Translations under genes and position numbers: made by a program
The notes under the pieces: generated by a model
What the model was told of the DNA's origin: nothing
Seen by the model: only the letters and a program-made list of their open reading frames with translations
Databases searched by the model: none
In this document: piece after piece, positions 7,994 through 17,157 of the stretch
Position numbering within the stretch: the stretch's first letter is position 1
Layout of the letters: every line of letters starts with the position of its first letter
Virus record (IMG/VR): IMGVR_UViG_3300009181_001959
Coordinates: 1-54,525 of that record
Reading direction: 5' to 3' (one strand)
From: a virus
Length of the DNA: 54,525 nucleotides

Positions 7994-9449
7994 GTTAATT
8001 ATTAAAGACGAAGTTAACATCAAGCTAGAAGGTCTTGAGCTTGAGGCACGACGTAAACTGGCAAATACATTCAAATATGAAATACCCCATGCAAGGTACC
8101 ACCCAGCATTCAAGTTGGGACGTTGGGATGGCATGACCAGTTTGTTTGGTATTGGGGGCAATGGATACCTAAATCAACTAGAAAAGATTATTGAAATACT
8201 CACTAACATGGGTATTGAGATCGCTGACGTAGAAGATTTAAGACAACCTGTTAAATTAACATTTGATGAAGTAACTGAAACATATTGGGCTGATCAAGGT
8301 AAAGTATGGCCCAAAGGTCATCAACAAGAAGGTCAACCAATTATGTTGCGTGACTATCAAGTTGACGCTGTTAATATATTTTTAAAGAATCCTCAAGCGT
8401 TACAAGAGATTGCTACTGGTGCTGGTAAAACAATTACCACTGCAACACTGAGTCAACTGTGCGAACAATATGGTCGTACTATTACTATTGTGCCCAACAA
8501 AAGTCTAGTTGAACAAACAGAAGAAGATTTTATTAATGTTGGCTTAGACGTTGGTGTTTACTACGGTGATCGTAAAGATTTAAATAAAACTCACACTATA
8601 TGTACATGGCAAAGTTTAAACATACTTGAAAAGAAAAGTAAGAATCACGAGCATGATATTTTAACACTTGCAGAGTTTTTAGATGGTGTACGCACAGTTA
8701 TAGTTGACGAAGTACACATGGCTAAAGCTGAAGTGTTAAAGAACTTGCTAACTAAAAATCTCAGCAATGCATGTATTCGTTGGGGGCTTACTGGTACTGT
8801 ACCTAAAGAAGCATTTGAAAGTGAAAGCATTTTTGCAAGCATTGGACCGGTAGTGGGCGGTATTAAAGCACATGAACTACAGGAAAAGGGTGTACTAAGT
8901 AACTGTCACGTTAACGTTGTACAGATGATTGACTTACCTGAGTTTAGAGATTATCAATCAGAATTAAAATATCTTGTTACTAATGATGAACGTATGGCTT
9001 ATATTAGTAACTTGATTAAACAGATATCCAACAGTGGCAATACTCTTGTATTAGTAAACAGAATTGATTCTGGAAAATTCTTAATTAATGAATTACCAGA
9101 TGCAGTATTTGTCAGTGGTGAGGTAAAGACCAAAGATAGAAAAGACGAATATGATGAAATTAAAACAAGCACTAACAAGATTATTGTGGCGACTTACGGT
9201 GTGGCCGCTGTTGGTATTAATATCCCAAGGATTTTTAATCTGGTTCTTCTTGAGCCCGGAAAGAGCTTTGTCAGGGTTATACAAAGTATTGGGCGAGGCA
9301 TTAGACGAGCAGAGGACAAAGACTTTGTCCAAATATGGGACGTTACCAGTACGTGTAAGTTTGCCAAACGGCACCTTACAGCAAGGAAGAAATTTTACAA
9401 GGAAGCCAAATATCCATTTACATTAGATAAAGTGGATTGGCAAAAATAA
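7980..9449 (+). CDS. uvsW: UvsW-type SF2 DNA/RNA helicase
   Basis: 489 aa, close to T4 UvsW (503 aa). The N-terminal DNA-binding domain is followed by a Q-like LRDYQ (133-137). Walker A is ATGAGKT (145-151), a VDEVH box follows (about 241), then GLTGT motif III, and QSIGRGIRRAED motif VI near residue 440. T4 UvsW regresses forks, processes recombination intermediates and removes R-loops to switch off origin-dependent replication. It starts inside the preceding gene. The 9456 gene follows after 6 nt with a good Shine-Dalgarno (TAAGGA), so they share a transcript. Confidence 0.93.
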   Translation: MSSCKLIIKDEVNIKLEGLELEARRKLANTFKYEIPHARYHPAFKLGRWDGMTSLFGIGGNGYLNQLEKIIEILTNMGIEIADVEDLRQPVKLTFDEVTETYWADQGKVWPKGHQQEGQPIMLRDYQVDAVNIFLKNPQALQEIATGAGKTITTATLSQLCEQYGRTITIVPNKSLVEQTEEDFINVGLDVGVYYGDRKDLNKTHTICTWQSLNILEKKSKNHEHDILTLAEFLDGVRTVIVDEVHMAKAEVLKNLLTKNLSNACIRWGLTGTVPKEAFESESIFASIGPVVGGIKAHELQEKGVLSNCHVNVVQMIDLPEFRDYQSELKYLVTNDERMAYISNLIKQISNSGNTLVLVNRIDSGKFLINELPDAVFVSGEVKTKDRKDEYDEIKTSTNKIIVATYGVAAVGINIPRIFNLVLLEPGKSFVRVIQSIGRGIRRAEDKDFVQIWDVTSTCKFAKRHLTARKKFYKEAKYPFTLDKVDWQK

Positions 9450-9455
9450 GGAATT

Positions 9456-9962
9456 ATGCAGATATTAACATTAGAAAACAAACTTTTTTCATTAAATAAT
9501 TTACCTGATGAGGTAGATGAGAATACAAGATTCGCAGTTTTAGATAACAGTGATCCAAAAGAACCAGACTTCTTTTTTATGCCTCTAATATTTTTAGAGT
9601 CGTTCAATAGTCCAGCAATGGTTCTTAGAATTGGTAATCAAGAAATTGCCATGCCCATTGATTGGAGCATAGCAGTAGGAGATGCATCAAGTGGATGCGA
9701 TGTGGAAATATTACCATTGACCAGTTTAAATGATCGGGGGTTTGATGCATTAATCTTTAATCCATTGAGTAGTTTTAGAGTAGAGTTTAGAAAGATTGAA
9801 ATTGTAAACTTTTATAACGATGTCAAATGGTACTTTCCTAAAATGAAAAATAATCAACTATTAGCAACTCCGCTAAGTACTGATCACAAACCAGAATGTG
9901 CTTACTTTGTCAAAGAGATAAGTAGACAAAGTGAAATAATCGACGTTAGTAAGATTTTATAG
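9456..9962 (+). CDS. Conserved hypothetical protein after uvsW
   Basis: 168 aa with no motif I can assign. It is a soluble, mixed alpha/beta sequence starting QILTLENKLFSLNN. Its position right after uvsW, with TAAGGA 5 nt before the ATG, suggests co-expression with the helicase. Confidence 0.65.
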   Translation: MQILTLENKLFSLNNLPDEVDENTRFAVLDNSDPKEPDFFFMPLIFLESFNSPAMVLRIGNQEIAMPIDWSIAVGDASSGCDVEILPLTSLNDRGFDALIFNPLSSFRVEFRKIEIVNFYNDVKWYFPKMKNNQLLATPLSTDHKPECAYFVKEISRQSEIIDVSKIL

Positions 9963-9971
9963 GATAGTAGT

Positions 9972-10175
9972 ATGGCAGATATAATTGATGATGCTCAAGA
10001 ATTTGAAGAGCGTAGAATAGCAGAGGCTTTGGCCAAAAGAATGAAAGTTCCAGAAAAAACTGGACTTTGTTTGGCCTGTGACGAACCAATCACACAGGGT
10101 GTATTTTGTGATTCAGATTGCAGAGAGTTTCATGAAAGAGCTGATCGCATTAGAGCAATAAGGGGACAAAAATGA
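9972..10175 (+). CDS. Small zinc-finger protein
   Basis: 67 aa. It has a C-x2-C pair (CLAC, about 33-36) and a C-x3-C pair (CDSDC, about 48-52), then a basic helix; the layout recalls DksA/TraR or similar small Zn-binding proteins. The N-terminal half is a charged helix. It is coupled to the next gene by an ATGA overlap. It may bind DNA or RNA polymerase; this is inferred only from the Zn-finger form. Confidence 0.6.
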   Translation: MADIIDDAQEFEERRIAEALAKRMKVPEKTGLCLACDEPITQGVFCDSDCREFHERADRIRAIRGQK

Positions 10176-10516
10176 AAGCAGGTAAAGTGTGGGGAGTAAC
10201 TGAACTCCTTGAAGCAAACGGTGTGCTGGAGTTTCATCGTATTGAAGCCCAAGCAGGCGGAACGTGTAGTAAACACACGCACAAATATAAATGGAATGGC
10301 TTCTTTGTTGAGAAGGGCAAAATGATTATTCGTGTTTGGAAGAACAATTATGATCTAGTGGACGAAACTGTATTGACTGCTGGGCAGTATACAAAGGTAG
10401 CTCCTGGAGAATATCATCAGTTTGAAGCCATTGAAGATTGTGTTGCATTTGAATTGTACTGGGCAGAGTTTGACCACAACGATATTGAAAGGGAAACAGT
10501 AGGGTTTGCTAAATGA
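10172..10516 (+). CDS. Cupin-fold protein
   Basis: 114 aa single-domain cupin. HTHKYKWNGFFVEKGKM (about 35-51) carries two metal-ligand histidines and the conserved Gly. The second cupin motif is VAPGEYHQFEA (about 77-87) with another His. It is related in form to the cupin half of the 1173 protein. Possible role: sugar isomerase/epimerase or a regulatory metal-binding protein. It overlaps both neighbours by 4 nt. Confidence 0.75.
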   Translation: MKAGKVWGVTELLEANGVLEFHRIEAQAGGTCSKHTHKYKWNGFFVEKGKMIIRVWKNNYDLVDETVLTAGQYTKVAPGEYHQFEAIEDCVAFELYWAEFDHNDIERETVGFAK

Positions 10517-11079
10517 CTATCGTTTTTTCATTTGTAGGTAGAAAACGTCCTATTGATGAATGGGATTTTCTATTTAATGAGTTAGGTTGTACTAATGTGT
10601 CTTTTAAAGACGATGATAACACTTGGTATTTGGATCCTAAATTTAAAAATCAAATACAAGATAAATTAGATAAACACGGCCCGCCTGATATTTCTTTTGG
10701 ACAAAGTATGGGCGGCTGGGCCGCATTGTATTACCAACCCCAAATACAAGCAAATCAAATTATAGCATTTAACCCCCAAGCTACAACAATATCTAAAGAG
10801 GTTGAAGACATTGGTGGTGTAAAAGCAGACCAGTGGGCAATTGATCTTGAGAATATAAATGGATGCCGCTTGCCGTCACCAGATGGTAGAGCAACTATAT
10901 ATTTTGGAAATCATAAAGAGGATGGCCACGGTGATCACGGGCACAGACTTATTATTGAATCTGCTGGATATAAAACAACTATACTAAACACAATTAAACC
11001 ATGGTCTCATAATATTATTGGAATATTGCATCATGAAGGCCGATTATTGGATATAATGCATCAACATATTAAGACATAA
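10513..11079 (+). CDS. Alpha/beta-hydrolase-like protein
   Basis: 188 aa with a nucleophile elbow, SFGQSMGGWAALYY (about 56-69), where GQSMGG fits G-x-S-x-G-G of small alpha/beta hydrolases. A late HGHRLIIES and IIGILHH supply candidate catalytic histidines. It could be an esterase or deacylase acting on the glycan made by its neighbours. It is coupled to both flanking genes by 1-4 nt overlaps. Confidence 0.6.
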   Translation: MTIVFSFVGRKRPIDEWDFLFNELGCTNVSFKDDDNTWYLDPKFKNQIQDKLDKHGPPDISFGQSMGGWAALYYQPQIQANQIIAFNPQATTISKEVEDIGGVKADQWAIDLENINGCRLPSPDGRATIYFGNHKEDGHGDHGHRLIIESAGYKTTILNTIKPWSHNIIGILHHEGRLLDIMHQHIKT

Positions 11080-11825
11080 TGGAAAATGTGATTAAGAAAT
11101 TAGATGGATTTTCTGGAAGTAAGGTTTATTTGATTGAAAATTCAACTCATCTATTTGTTAGAAAAATTAATAATGTTGATAGAAATTATGAACGACTAAC
11201 TGTTTTAAAGGAACAAGGATTTAAAGTACCAACAATTTATAGTAAAATAGATTGTCAATTAGATATGGAATACATCCATGGTTTGGATTTAAAAACTTAT
11301 TTAAAATCTAGAACCCCAGAGCACTTGATTAATTTTATTAAAGAAACTGTTAATAGATTGTCTACAAATTCTGTTGAAAAAGATTATACTGATGTTTACT
11401 ATTCAAACTTAAAAAATATTAAACTTCACCCATTGATTCCATTTTCAATAGATGAGTTGATTGATAGATTGCCTAAAAAATTGCCACAATCAATGTATCA
11501 CGGCGATTTTACATTAGAGAATATTATATATTCAGATCTTGATGACTTTTATCTTATTGATTGTGTAACTACCACATACGATTCTTGGGTGTTTGATATT
11601 GCTAAGATGCGACAAGATTTAGAATGTAAATGGTTTGTAAGAAAAGAACATTTAAAATTAGATGTTAAATTGGAATATATACAAAATAAAATTTTAGATG
11701 AATTCCCATTAGCAAACAATGACTATTTGCTAATTTTAATGTTGCTACGTGTTTGGAACTACACTATTCCAAAAACTAAAGAACAAAGATTTATTTTAGA
11801 GAATATAATAAAATTATGGAAATAA
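11079..11825 (+). CDS. Aminoglycoside/choline-kinase-like phosphotransferase
   Basis: 248 aa. Kinase hallmarks are a Brenner-type catalytic motif YHGDFTLENIIY (about 139-150; HGDFTLEN matches HGDxxxxN) and a metal-binding LIDCVTTTYDSWVFDIAKM (about 157-175; D corresponds to DFD/DFG). A P-loop-like FSGSKVYLI sits at the N-terminus. The next gene encodes a nucleotidyltransferase and the start overlaps by 10 nt. A kinase followed by an NTP-transferase is the usual order for activating a small alcohol or sugar, as in choline- or sugar-nucleotide pathways. Confidence 0.7.
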   Translation: MENVIKKLDGFSGSKVYLIENSTHLFVRKINNVDRNYERLTVLKEQGFKVPTIYSKIDCQLDMEYIHGLDLKTYLKSRTPEHLINFIKETVNRLSTNSVEKDYTDVYYSNLKNIKLHPLIPFSIDELIDRLPKKLPQSMYHGDFTLENIIYSDLDDFYLIDCVTTTYDSWVFDIAKMRQDLECKWFVRKEHLKLDVKLEYIQNKILDEFPLANNDYLLILMLLRVWNYTIPKTKEQRFILENIIKLWK

Positions 11826-12838
11826 TTATACCCGCCGCAGGATTATCTACAAGATTTCCTAATATGCGTCCCAAATATACGTTAACTGACTATACGGGAA
11901 AAATGATGATTGAAAAAAGTATTGAACCATTTTTAAATAATTATAATATAACTATTGGTATTTTAAGAGAACACGAAACTGCTTACAATATAACTCGTTA
12001 TTTAAATAATGAGTTTCCTAATATAAATGTTGTTATTTTAGAAGAACGTACAAACGGTCCAGCTGAGACTGTATATAAAATTATTAAACAATCTAAAATA
12101 GATTTATCATCTGGTATTTTAATTAAAGATTGCGATAGTTATTTTAATCATGATATAAGTGATGGTAATTATGTATGTATTTCTACTATTGCTGAACATG
12201 AAGTATTAAAAAGATTATCATCAAAAAGTTTTATTATTTCCAACGATCAAGGAATTATTACCAACATTATTGAAAAAGAAGTAATATCAAATAAATTTTG
12301 TGTTGGCGGTTACAAATTTGAATCTGCAAAATTATTTTGCAATACTTTTGAAAATTTACAACATAGAGATGTAGGAGAAATATTTGTCAGTCATATAATT
12401 GAAGACTGTTTAAATAATCACAAAATATTTTTAGAAAAACACGTAACAGATTATATTGACGTAGGGACTGCTGAAGAATGGTTTTTGTTTAATGATAAGT
12501 CTTGCATTTTCTGTGATATTGACGGAACAATAATTAAAGCACAACCTAAAGGCAGTTATGGAGATGATCCATCTCCATTAACTGAAAATATAAAAAGAAT
12601 AAAAGCCCTCATAGACTCAGGATCTACAATCATATTTACAACAGCACGACCTAAAAAATATGATGACAGAACTAAAGAAATATTAATGTCTTTAGGATTT
12701 AAAGATTTTAATTTAATCAGCGGATTGCCAAATAGCAAACGAGTATTAATTAACGACTTTAATGAGGCCAATCCTTACCCAAGAGCTATTGCTGTTAACA
12801 TAAAAAGGAATTCAGATAATTTAAAGGATTATTTATGA
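11816..12838 (+). CDS. NTP-transferase fused to HAD phosphatase
   Basis: 340 aa. Residues 1-225 are a sugar-phosphate nucleotidyltransferase: IIIPAAGLSTRF (3-14), then MRPKYTL (17-23). Residues 230-340 are a HAD-superfamily phosphatase: the nucleophile motif FCDIDGT (232-238), then IIFTTARPKKYDDRT, typical of capsule-biosynthesis phosphatases. The fusion would combine activation of a sugar or alcohol phosphate with removal of a phosphate. It sits between the kinase and the first WavE-like protein with 4-10 nt overlaps. Confidence 0.78.
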   Translation: MEIIIPAAGLSTRFPNMRPKYTLTDYTGKMMIEKSIEPFLNNYNITIGILREHETAYNITRYLNNEFPNINVVILEERTNGPAETVYKIIKQSKIDLSSGILIKDCDSYFNHDISDGNYVCISTIAEHEVLKRLSSKSFIISNDQGIITNIIEKEVISNKFCVGGYKFESAKLFCNTFENLQHRDVGEIFVSHIIEDCLNNHKIFLEKHVTDYIDVGTAEEWFLFNDKSCIFCDIDGTIIKAQPKGSYGDDPSPLTENIKRIKALIDSGSTIIFTTARPKKYDDRTKEILMSLGFKDFNLISGLPNSKRVLINDFNEANPYPRAIAVNIKRNSDNLKDYL

Positions 12839-13605
12839 TTGCACTAATTTATAACGGCGATGTTAGGTTTAATCAAAATGTAGTTAAACAAAATCATCAA
12901 ATACTTATAGATAGATTAAAAGATTTTGGTGAGGTTACAACATATAATTTTACAAAAAATGACCCTAATAGACCAGTTTGCCCATATGATGAGGGTGGTT
13001 TAGATACAGCAGATCAAGGAACATATCGTCGAGCAGCCGGTGGCGCTGTACAAGTATGGGATTTTATTCAAAGTGTTGAAAGAACAGTAGAGCCTATTAT
13101 CATTAGAATGAGAACTGATTCGTGGTTTACTGATGACAGTATTGAAATTATTATAAAAGAAATGCAGGATATTGTAGATAAAAAAGCAGGAGTTTATTTC
13201 TTTGGGTCAGATTTAATTAATGACAATGCTGGTAGAAAATATAAAAAAACATACTTGTCACATGTTGATGAGAACAATATAATACCAAACACTGTACAGG
13301 ATTTTATTATTATAGGACGTAGAGAATGTATTATTAGTTTAGAAAAAATAAATGCAAAACTATCACAATTGAATGGAAATAAATTGCGAAGCGGTAATAA
13401 ATTATTTCGATGGGTTGTTGTTCAAAATAGTATTGCCGCAACAGTAATTTGCAATATATTTTTAATTAGAAAACATTTTAATTTATATCCTACAGATATA
13501 GAAATATATTGGGAATATATAAACAGTTATAATAACGGTAAAAAGCCAGATTTAATAGATCCAGCACTTGCGTATTATCATTCTTGGAAAGAGACTATCA
13601 AATGA
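12835..13605 (+). CDS. WavE-like glycan biosynthesis protein, copy 1
   Basis: 256 aa. It starts IALIYNGDVRFNQNVVKQNH and has an IIIRMRTDSWFTDDSIE segment (about 88-104). That arginine/aspartate block resembles the R-x-D signature of WavE-type LPS proteins. It is paralogous to the next gene (same MIA-IY start, same RTD-WFTDD block, same YNFTK element). Proteins of this type are found in surface-polysaccharide loci. The precise reaction is unknown; a glycosyltransferase is the usual guess. Confidence 0.6.
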   Translation: MIALIYNGDVRFNQNVVKQNHQILIDRLKDFGEVTTYNFTKNDPNRPVCPYDEGGLDTADQGTYRRAAGGAVQVWDFIQSVERTVEPIIIRMRTDSWFTDDSIEIIIKEMQDIVDKKAGVYFFGSDLINDNAGRKYKKTYLSHVDENNIIPNTVQDFIIIGRRECIISLEKINAKLSQLNGNKLRSGNKLFRWVVVQNSIAATVICNIFLIRKHFNLYPTDIEIYWEYINSYNNGKKPDLIDPALAYYHSWKETIK

Positions 13606-14312
13606 TTGCAATCATTTACACAGGGTTTGATCGTTTTAGAGATGTTGTGCAATCAACGCATGACCGATTGTTTGATAGTTTAAGAGCTATAGACGAAATA
13701 CAAATATATAATTTTACCAAACCTAATAAAGATAGGCCGTTTTGCAAATACGACAAGCACGATGCACGTGGCGCAATTCAGTTATTTGATTTGATATGGG
13801 CGATTGATTCTATACCTGAAACATTTTTTATAAAAATTAGAACTGATATTTGGTTCACTGACGACGCAATAAAAGCAATTGTTGACGAGTTTCATAAAGT
13901 TAAAATGGGTGAGCAAGATATGTCTTTATTGGGCTGGCATTTTCATAGCTGGGATTTTAACCAACCTTATGGAAAAATGTCTGCGGCAGAAGCAGGAAAG
14001 CACACGCAGGATTTTGTTGTAATTGCTAAAAAAGAAACAATAGATACAACAGAAAATATCTTTGAAAAAATGGATATCAGAGAAAAGAGTGGAATTAGCG
14101 GACTATACACTGGAAATAACGTTATTAGATATATCATAAAAAATCTTAACAATGCATATACTGTTAAAACTCATATGTATCTAATTAGGGACGGCATAAC
14201 TACTAACAGTAATATTGATGAAATTGTTGCCGCGTATATGGCATCATACGGTGGCAAAGGCAAAGCTCACCCGTATCGAGATTGGTATAAAGCAAAACGA
14301 GGAATAAAATGA
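13602..14312 (+). CDS. WavE-like glycan biosynthesis protein, copy 2
   Basis: About 236 aa from the ATG at 13602, which overlaps the preceding stop as ATGA; an in-frame ATG at 13584 is less likely. It shares FFIKIRTDIWFTDDAIKAI and YNFTKPNKDRPFCKYD with its neighbour at 12835, so the pair arose by tandem duplication. Probable role in glycan assembly. Confidence 0.6.
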   Translation: MIAIIYTGFDRFRDVVQSTHDRLFDSLRAIDEIQIYNFTKPNKDRPFCKYDKHDARGAIQLFDLIWAIDSIPETFFIKIRTDIWFTDDAIKAIVDEFHKVKMGEQDMSLLGWHFHSWDFNQPYGKMSAAEAGKHTQDFVVIAKKETIDTTENIFEKMDIREKSGISGLYTGNNVIRYIIKNLNNAYTVKTHMYLIRDGITTNSNIDEIVAAYMASYGGKGKAHPYRDWYKAKRGIK

Positions 14313-14869
14313 CAACACTAATTAATGATGAATATAAGAAACAACTTCAAGAAATGCATCAAAAACCTAAAATGTTTTATAGAGGAACAAAGGTAGCATC
14401 AAAACTTGAAGATTTTCTTAAAACATATAATCCATCAAGTCTAATAGACTTTGGATGCGGCAAGGGTGATTTGCACAAACTATTAGGTGAAACGATCCCT
14501 AAAGTAACAGGATATGACCCTGGTATGCCTGAGTTTGAAAATTTACCTAACGATACTTATGAAGTATTAGTATCAACAGACGTATTAGAACATATTGAAC
14601 CAGAAATGATAGATGAAACACTTAAAGCAATTAATAATCTTTTTACAAAATCTTGTTATCTTTTAATTGCCAGTTATCCTGCTAAAAAGCATTTGCCAGA
14701 CGGCCGAAACGCTCATTTAATAATTGAAAGTTTTGATTGGTGGAAAAATAAATTAGAAACGTTTGTCAACGGAAAAATTGTTTATACAGTCAACACTCCT
14801 GTAGTAAAGACACCTAAAAGAGGTCCGTCATTACATGGACATGAATATATCTTTGTTATAGAAAAATGA
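14309..14869 (+). CDS. Class I SAM-dependent methyltransferase
   Basis: 186 aa. Motif I is LIDFGCGKGDLHKLLG (about 44-59). The acidic residue after strand 2 is in GYDPG (about 68), and VLVSTDVLEHI (about 87-97) corresponds to motif IV of UbiE/small-molecule methyltransferases. The substrate is unknown. It overlaps both neighbours by 4 nt and is paired with a second methyltransferase. Confidence 0.8.
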   Translation: MTTLINDEYKKQLQEMHQKPKMFYRGTKVASKLEDFLKTYNPSSLIDFGCGKGDLHKLLGETIPKVTGYDPGMPEFENLPNDTYEVLVSTDVLEHIEPEMIDETLKAINNLFTKSCYLLIASYPAKKHLPDGRNAHLIIESFDWWKNKLETFVNGKIVYTVNTPVVKTPKRGPSLHGHEYIFVIEK

Positions 14870-15543
14870 AATCAAACTACTACGACAAATCCGTACAACT
14901 TGGTACAGAGTTTCAAAAAAATAATCCTAAGAATTGGGCAGGATATGATGTGGTCAAGTATCAAGATCAAATCAAAGATCTAGTACAAAGATACAACGCT
15001 AAGACTATACTAGACTACGGTTGTGGTAAAGGGTTGCAATACACTGAAAAATTACCTTGGGGCATGGTCAACGGTGTTGAACTGCCCGTAGATCAATGGA
15101 CTACCTTTGACGAATGGCTAGGTGTTGAGGTATACAAGTACGATCCCTGTGTTCCAGGATTAGATGTACCGCCACCTGACAATATGAAGTTTGATGGTGT
15201 TATATGTACACAAGTGCTACAAACTATTCCAGATGCTGATATACCATGGGTATCACAAAAACTATTATCACATACTAACAAGTTTTGTTTTGTCAGTTTA
15301 AATTTCCAAAATGTTGCAAAAAAGAAAAAGTTCTTTTATGATCCTGAATTATTTAAAGAGCCACGTACAAGAGAGTTTTTTAAACAGTATTTTGCAAATT
15401 GGCCAAAGGAAAAATTATTTTGGTGGTGGAAAGATCGTATGCATTACACAGGATGGATTGATGATCAACTAACTGGCACTTGGACTGACTTACCAAAAGA
15501 ATGGGTTGGCAAGTATGCATACGTTGAAAGTATATACGGATAA
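14866..15543 (+). CDS. Class I SAM-dependent methyltransferase
   Basis: 225 aa. Motif I is ILDYGCGKGLQY (about 46-57), followed by DGVICTQVLQTIPDADIPWV (about 109-128). The C-terminus is rich in aromatic and basic residues. It resembles the preceding methyltransferase only in motif I. Likely a small-molecule or sugar methyltransferase that closes the glycan island. Confidence 0.75.
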   Translation: MKSNYYDKSVQLGTEFQKNNPKNWAGYDVVKYQDQIKDLVQRYNAKTILDYGCGKGLQYTEKLPWGMVNGVELPVDQWTTFDEWLGVEVYKYDPCVPGLDVPPPDNMKFDGVICTQVLQTIPDADIPWVSQKLLSHTNKFCFVSLNFQNVAKKKKFFYDPELFKEPRTREFFKQYFANWPKEKLFWWWKDRMHYTGWIDDQLTGTWTDLPKEWVGKYAYVESIYG

Positions 15544-15546
15544 CAT

Positions 15547-15831
15547 ATGGGCGCACTTAAACCTGGAGCAACTTACATATACGAGCGAAATGGTGATGAG
15601 GTATATGCCCGCGAGTTTGGCGAAAAGGATCGTACATTGATTGGCTACAAATACGAGATGGAAAATAAACCAGACCCTCGCACCAATGACGGTAGGCCAC
15701 TACACGAACACATAATGGAAGACAAGATGTGGGGTGAGATTCGGAGAGAAGCACGAACCAATATCACTTTACAAAAGGCCCTGGATCGTGCTATAATGAT
15801 ATATAGGCTTAGCAAGGATAAACCATTATGA
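15547..15831 (+). CDS. Conserved small phage protein
   Basis: 94 aa, no domain recognised. It starts GALKPGATYIYERNGDEVYA and ends in a helical C-terminus. I have the impression that similar proteins recur in marine T4-like phages, but I cannot name a function. It overlaps the next gene by ATGA and opens the replication block. Confidence 0.65.
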   Translation: MGALKPGATYIYERNGDEVYAREFGEKDRTLIGYKYEMENKPDPRTNDGRPLHEHIMEDKMWGEIRREARTNITLQKALDRAIMIYRLSKDKPL

Positions 15832-16292
15832 GTAAGTTAGCACTAAAAGATATATTGGAAGCAGTGGATCAAGGCGGCAGAGATCTTTGGGATTTGTTTG
15901 ATGAAGAACAAAAGAAAGATGTGAAATTCTTCTTGCTTAATAGATATGTTAGTAGTGTAAGGACCAGCAACAGAGAAGTACAAGAACACTTTGTATTGGC
16001 CACAAATGAATATTTTAACAAGCATTGGAACTTGTTGTACAAACATCCAAAGCTGTTGTGGCAACTGCTGTGTTGCTGTGGTTATGAAAACAAACAGGCA
16101 TACTTTCATGAATGGATTGGCAATAAAAAGAAAGCTGGCGAAGGTAAAAAATTAAAACTACTACAAGAGATGTATCCCAGTAGAAAGATGGATGAATTAG
16201 AAATGCTAGCAGATATGATGACTACCAAAGAGCTAAAACATCTAGCAGAAGAACAATGTTGGGACGATAAAAAAATTGATAAGTTTTTCTAA
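15828..16292 (+). CDS. Possible clamp-loader small subunit (gp62-like)
   Basis: 154 aa, helical. The pattern VKFFLLNRYVSSVRT (about 29-43), then LATNEYFNKHWNLLYKHPKL (about 55-74) resembles, to my eye, gp62-type small clamp-loader subunits of T4-like phages, which act with gp44 to load the sliding clamp. A gp44 gene is not in the window, so this call is tentative. It is coupled to both neighbours and sits upstream of a polymerase-like gene, primase and helicase, which favours a replication role. Confidence 0.35.
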   Translation: MSKLALKDILEAVDQGGRDLWDLFDEEQKKDVKFFLLNRYVSSVRTSNREVQEHFVLATNEYFNKHWNLLYKHPKLLWQLLCCCGYENKQAYFHEWIGNKKKAGEGKKLKLLQEMYPSRKMDELEMLADMMTTKELKHLAEEQCWDDKKIDKFF

Positions 16293-16990
16293 TGTTACAG
16301 TTAAAAGTGATTGATCAACCATACATTTGTGAACACTGCAAAAGTAAATTCTCTAAAGAAAAAACTTTAGTTGTGCATATGTGTGAACAAAAGCGTAGGC
16401 ATCTTGCCAAAGGTGAGAAACATGTTCAAATTGGATATCAAGCATATGTTAGGTTTTATCAAATAGCACAAAAGCAAGATAAGATTAAAACATATGATGA
16501 ATTTGCACACAGCTCTTACTACAATGCATTTGTTAAGTTTGGTAGCTTTGTTAGTAATGTCAATCCCCTATACCCAGATCAATACATTGACTATGTTGTT
16601 AAAAGCGGAGTTAGATTGGATCATTGGTGCAGAGATGGATTGTATGAACAATATGTGTTGCATTTGATTAAAACAGAAAGTGTTGAGACTGCTCTACAAA
16701 GAAGCATTGGCCACATGATGGAATGGGCAGACAATAACAACAGCGTGTGGCATCACTATTTTAATTATGTAAGTGTCAATAGAGCAGTATTTGATGTTAA
16801 GGATGGAAAGGTAAGTCCTTGGTTGTTGTTAAACTGTAGCTCAGGAAAGAAATTGTTATCCAACTTCAGTGATGAACAATTGGCAGCGATAAGTACAATG
16901 ATTGATCCGCCATATTGGATCAAGCAGTTTAAGAAGTTAAGTGACGATGTAGACTTAGTTAGGCAAGTTGCCAAGGAGTCAAACCTATGA
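16292..16990 (+). CDS. Zn-finger protein of the replication block
   Basis: 232 aa. The N-terminus has a C2H2/C2HC-like finger: YICEHCKSKFSKEKTLVVHM followed by C (about 10-30). The rest is helical with many aromatic residues and no assignable motif. Its start abuts the preceding stop and its end overlaps the next start as ATGA. It is a candidate DNA-binding partner of the replication proteins. Confidence 0.65.
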   Translation: MLQLKVIDQPYICEHCKSKFSKEKTLVVHMCEQKRRHLAKGEKHVQIGYQAYVRFYQIAQKQDKIKTYDEFAHSSYYNAFVKFGSFVSNVNPLYPDQYIDYVVKSGVRLDHWCRDGLYEQYVLHLIKTESVETALQRSIGHMMEWADNNNSVWHHYFNYVSVNRAVFDVKDGKVSPWLLLNCSSGKKLLSNFSDEQLAAISTMIDPPYWIKQFKKLSDDVDLVRQVAKESNL

Positions 16991-17157
16991 GTCCAGAACC
17001 AGTTCCACTAAACATGGAAGTAATAGTAAGTGAAGAAGACCTAGCAGTATATGTAAAGTTTACAGGATTTGATGATGTAGATTTTGCCAAGCAATGGGCA
17101 GATAGAATGGTAGATGAGTTACCATTAAAACTTTTTGAGTCAGAGATAAAACACTAA
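16987..17157 (+). CDS. Small acidic protein between the Zn-finger and mini-DnaE genes
   Basis: 56 aa, read directly from the sequence: it starts MSPEPVPLNMEVIVSEEDL and ends LPLKLFESEIKH. The start overlaps the previous stop (ATGA) and the stop overlaps the next start (TAATG). This perfect coupling on both sides is the main evidence that it is real. It is probably translated in step with the mini-DnaE protein. Confidence 0.7.
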   Translation: MSPEPVPLNMEVIVSEEDLAVYVKFTGFDDVDFAKQWADRMVDELPLKLFESEIKH

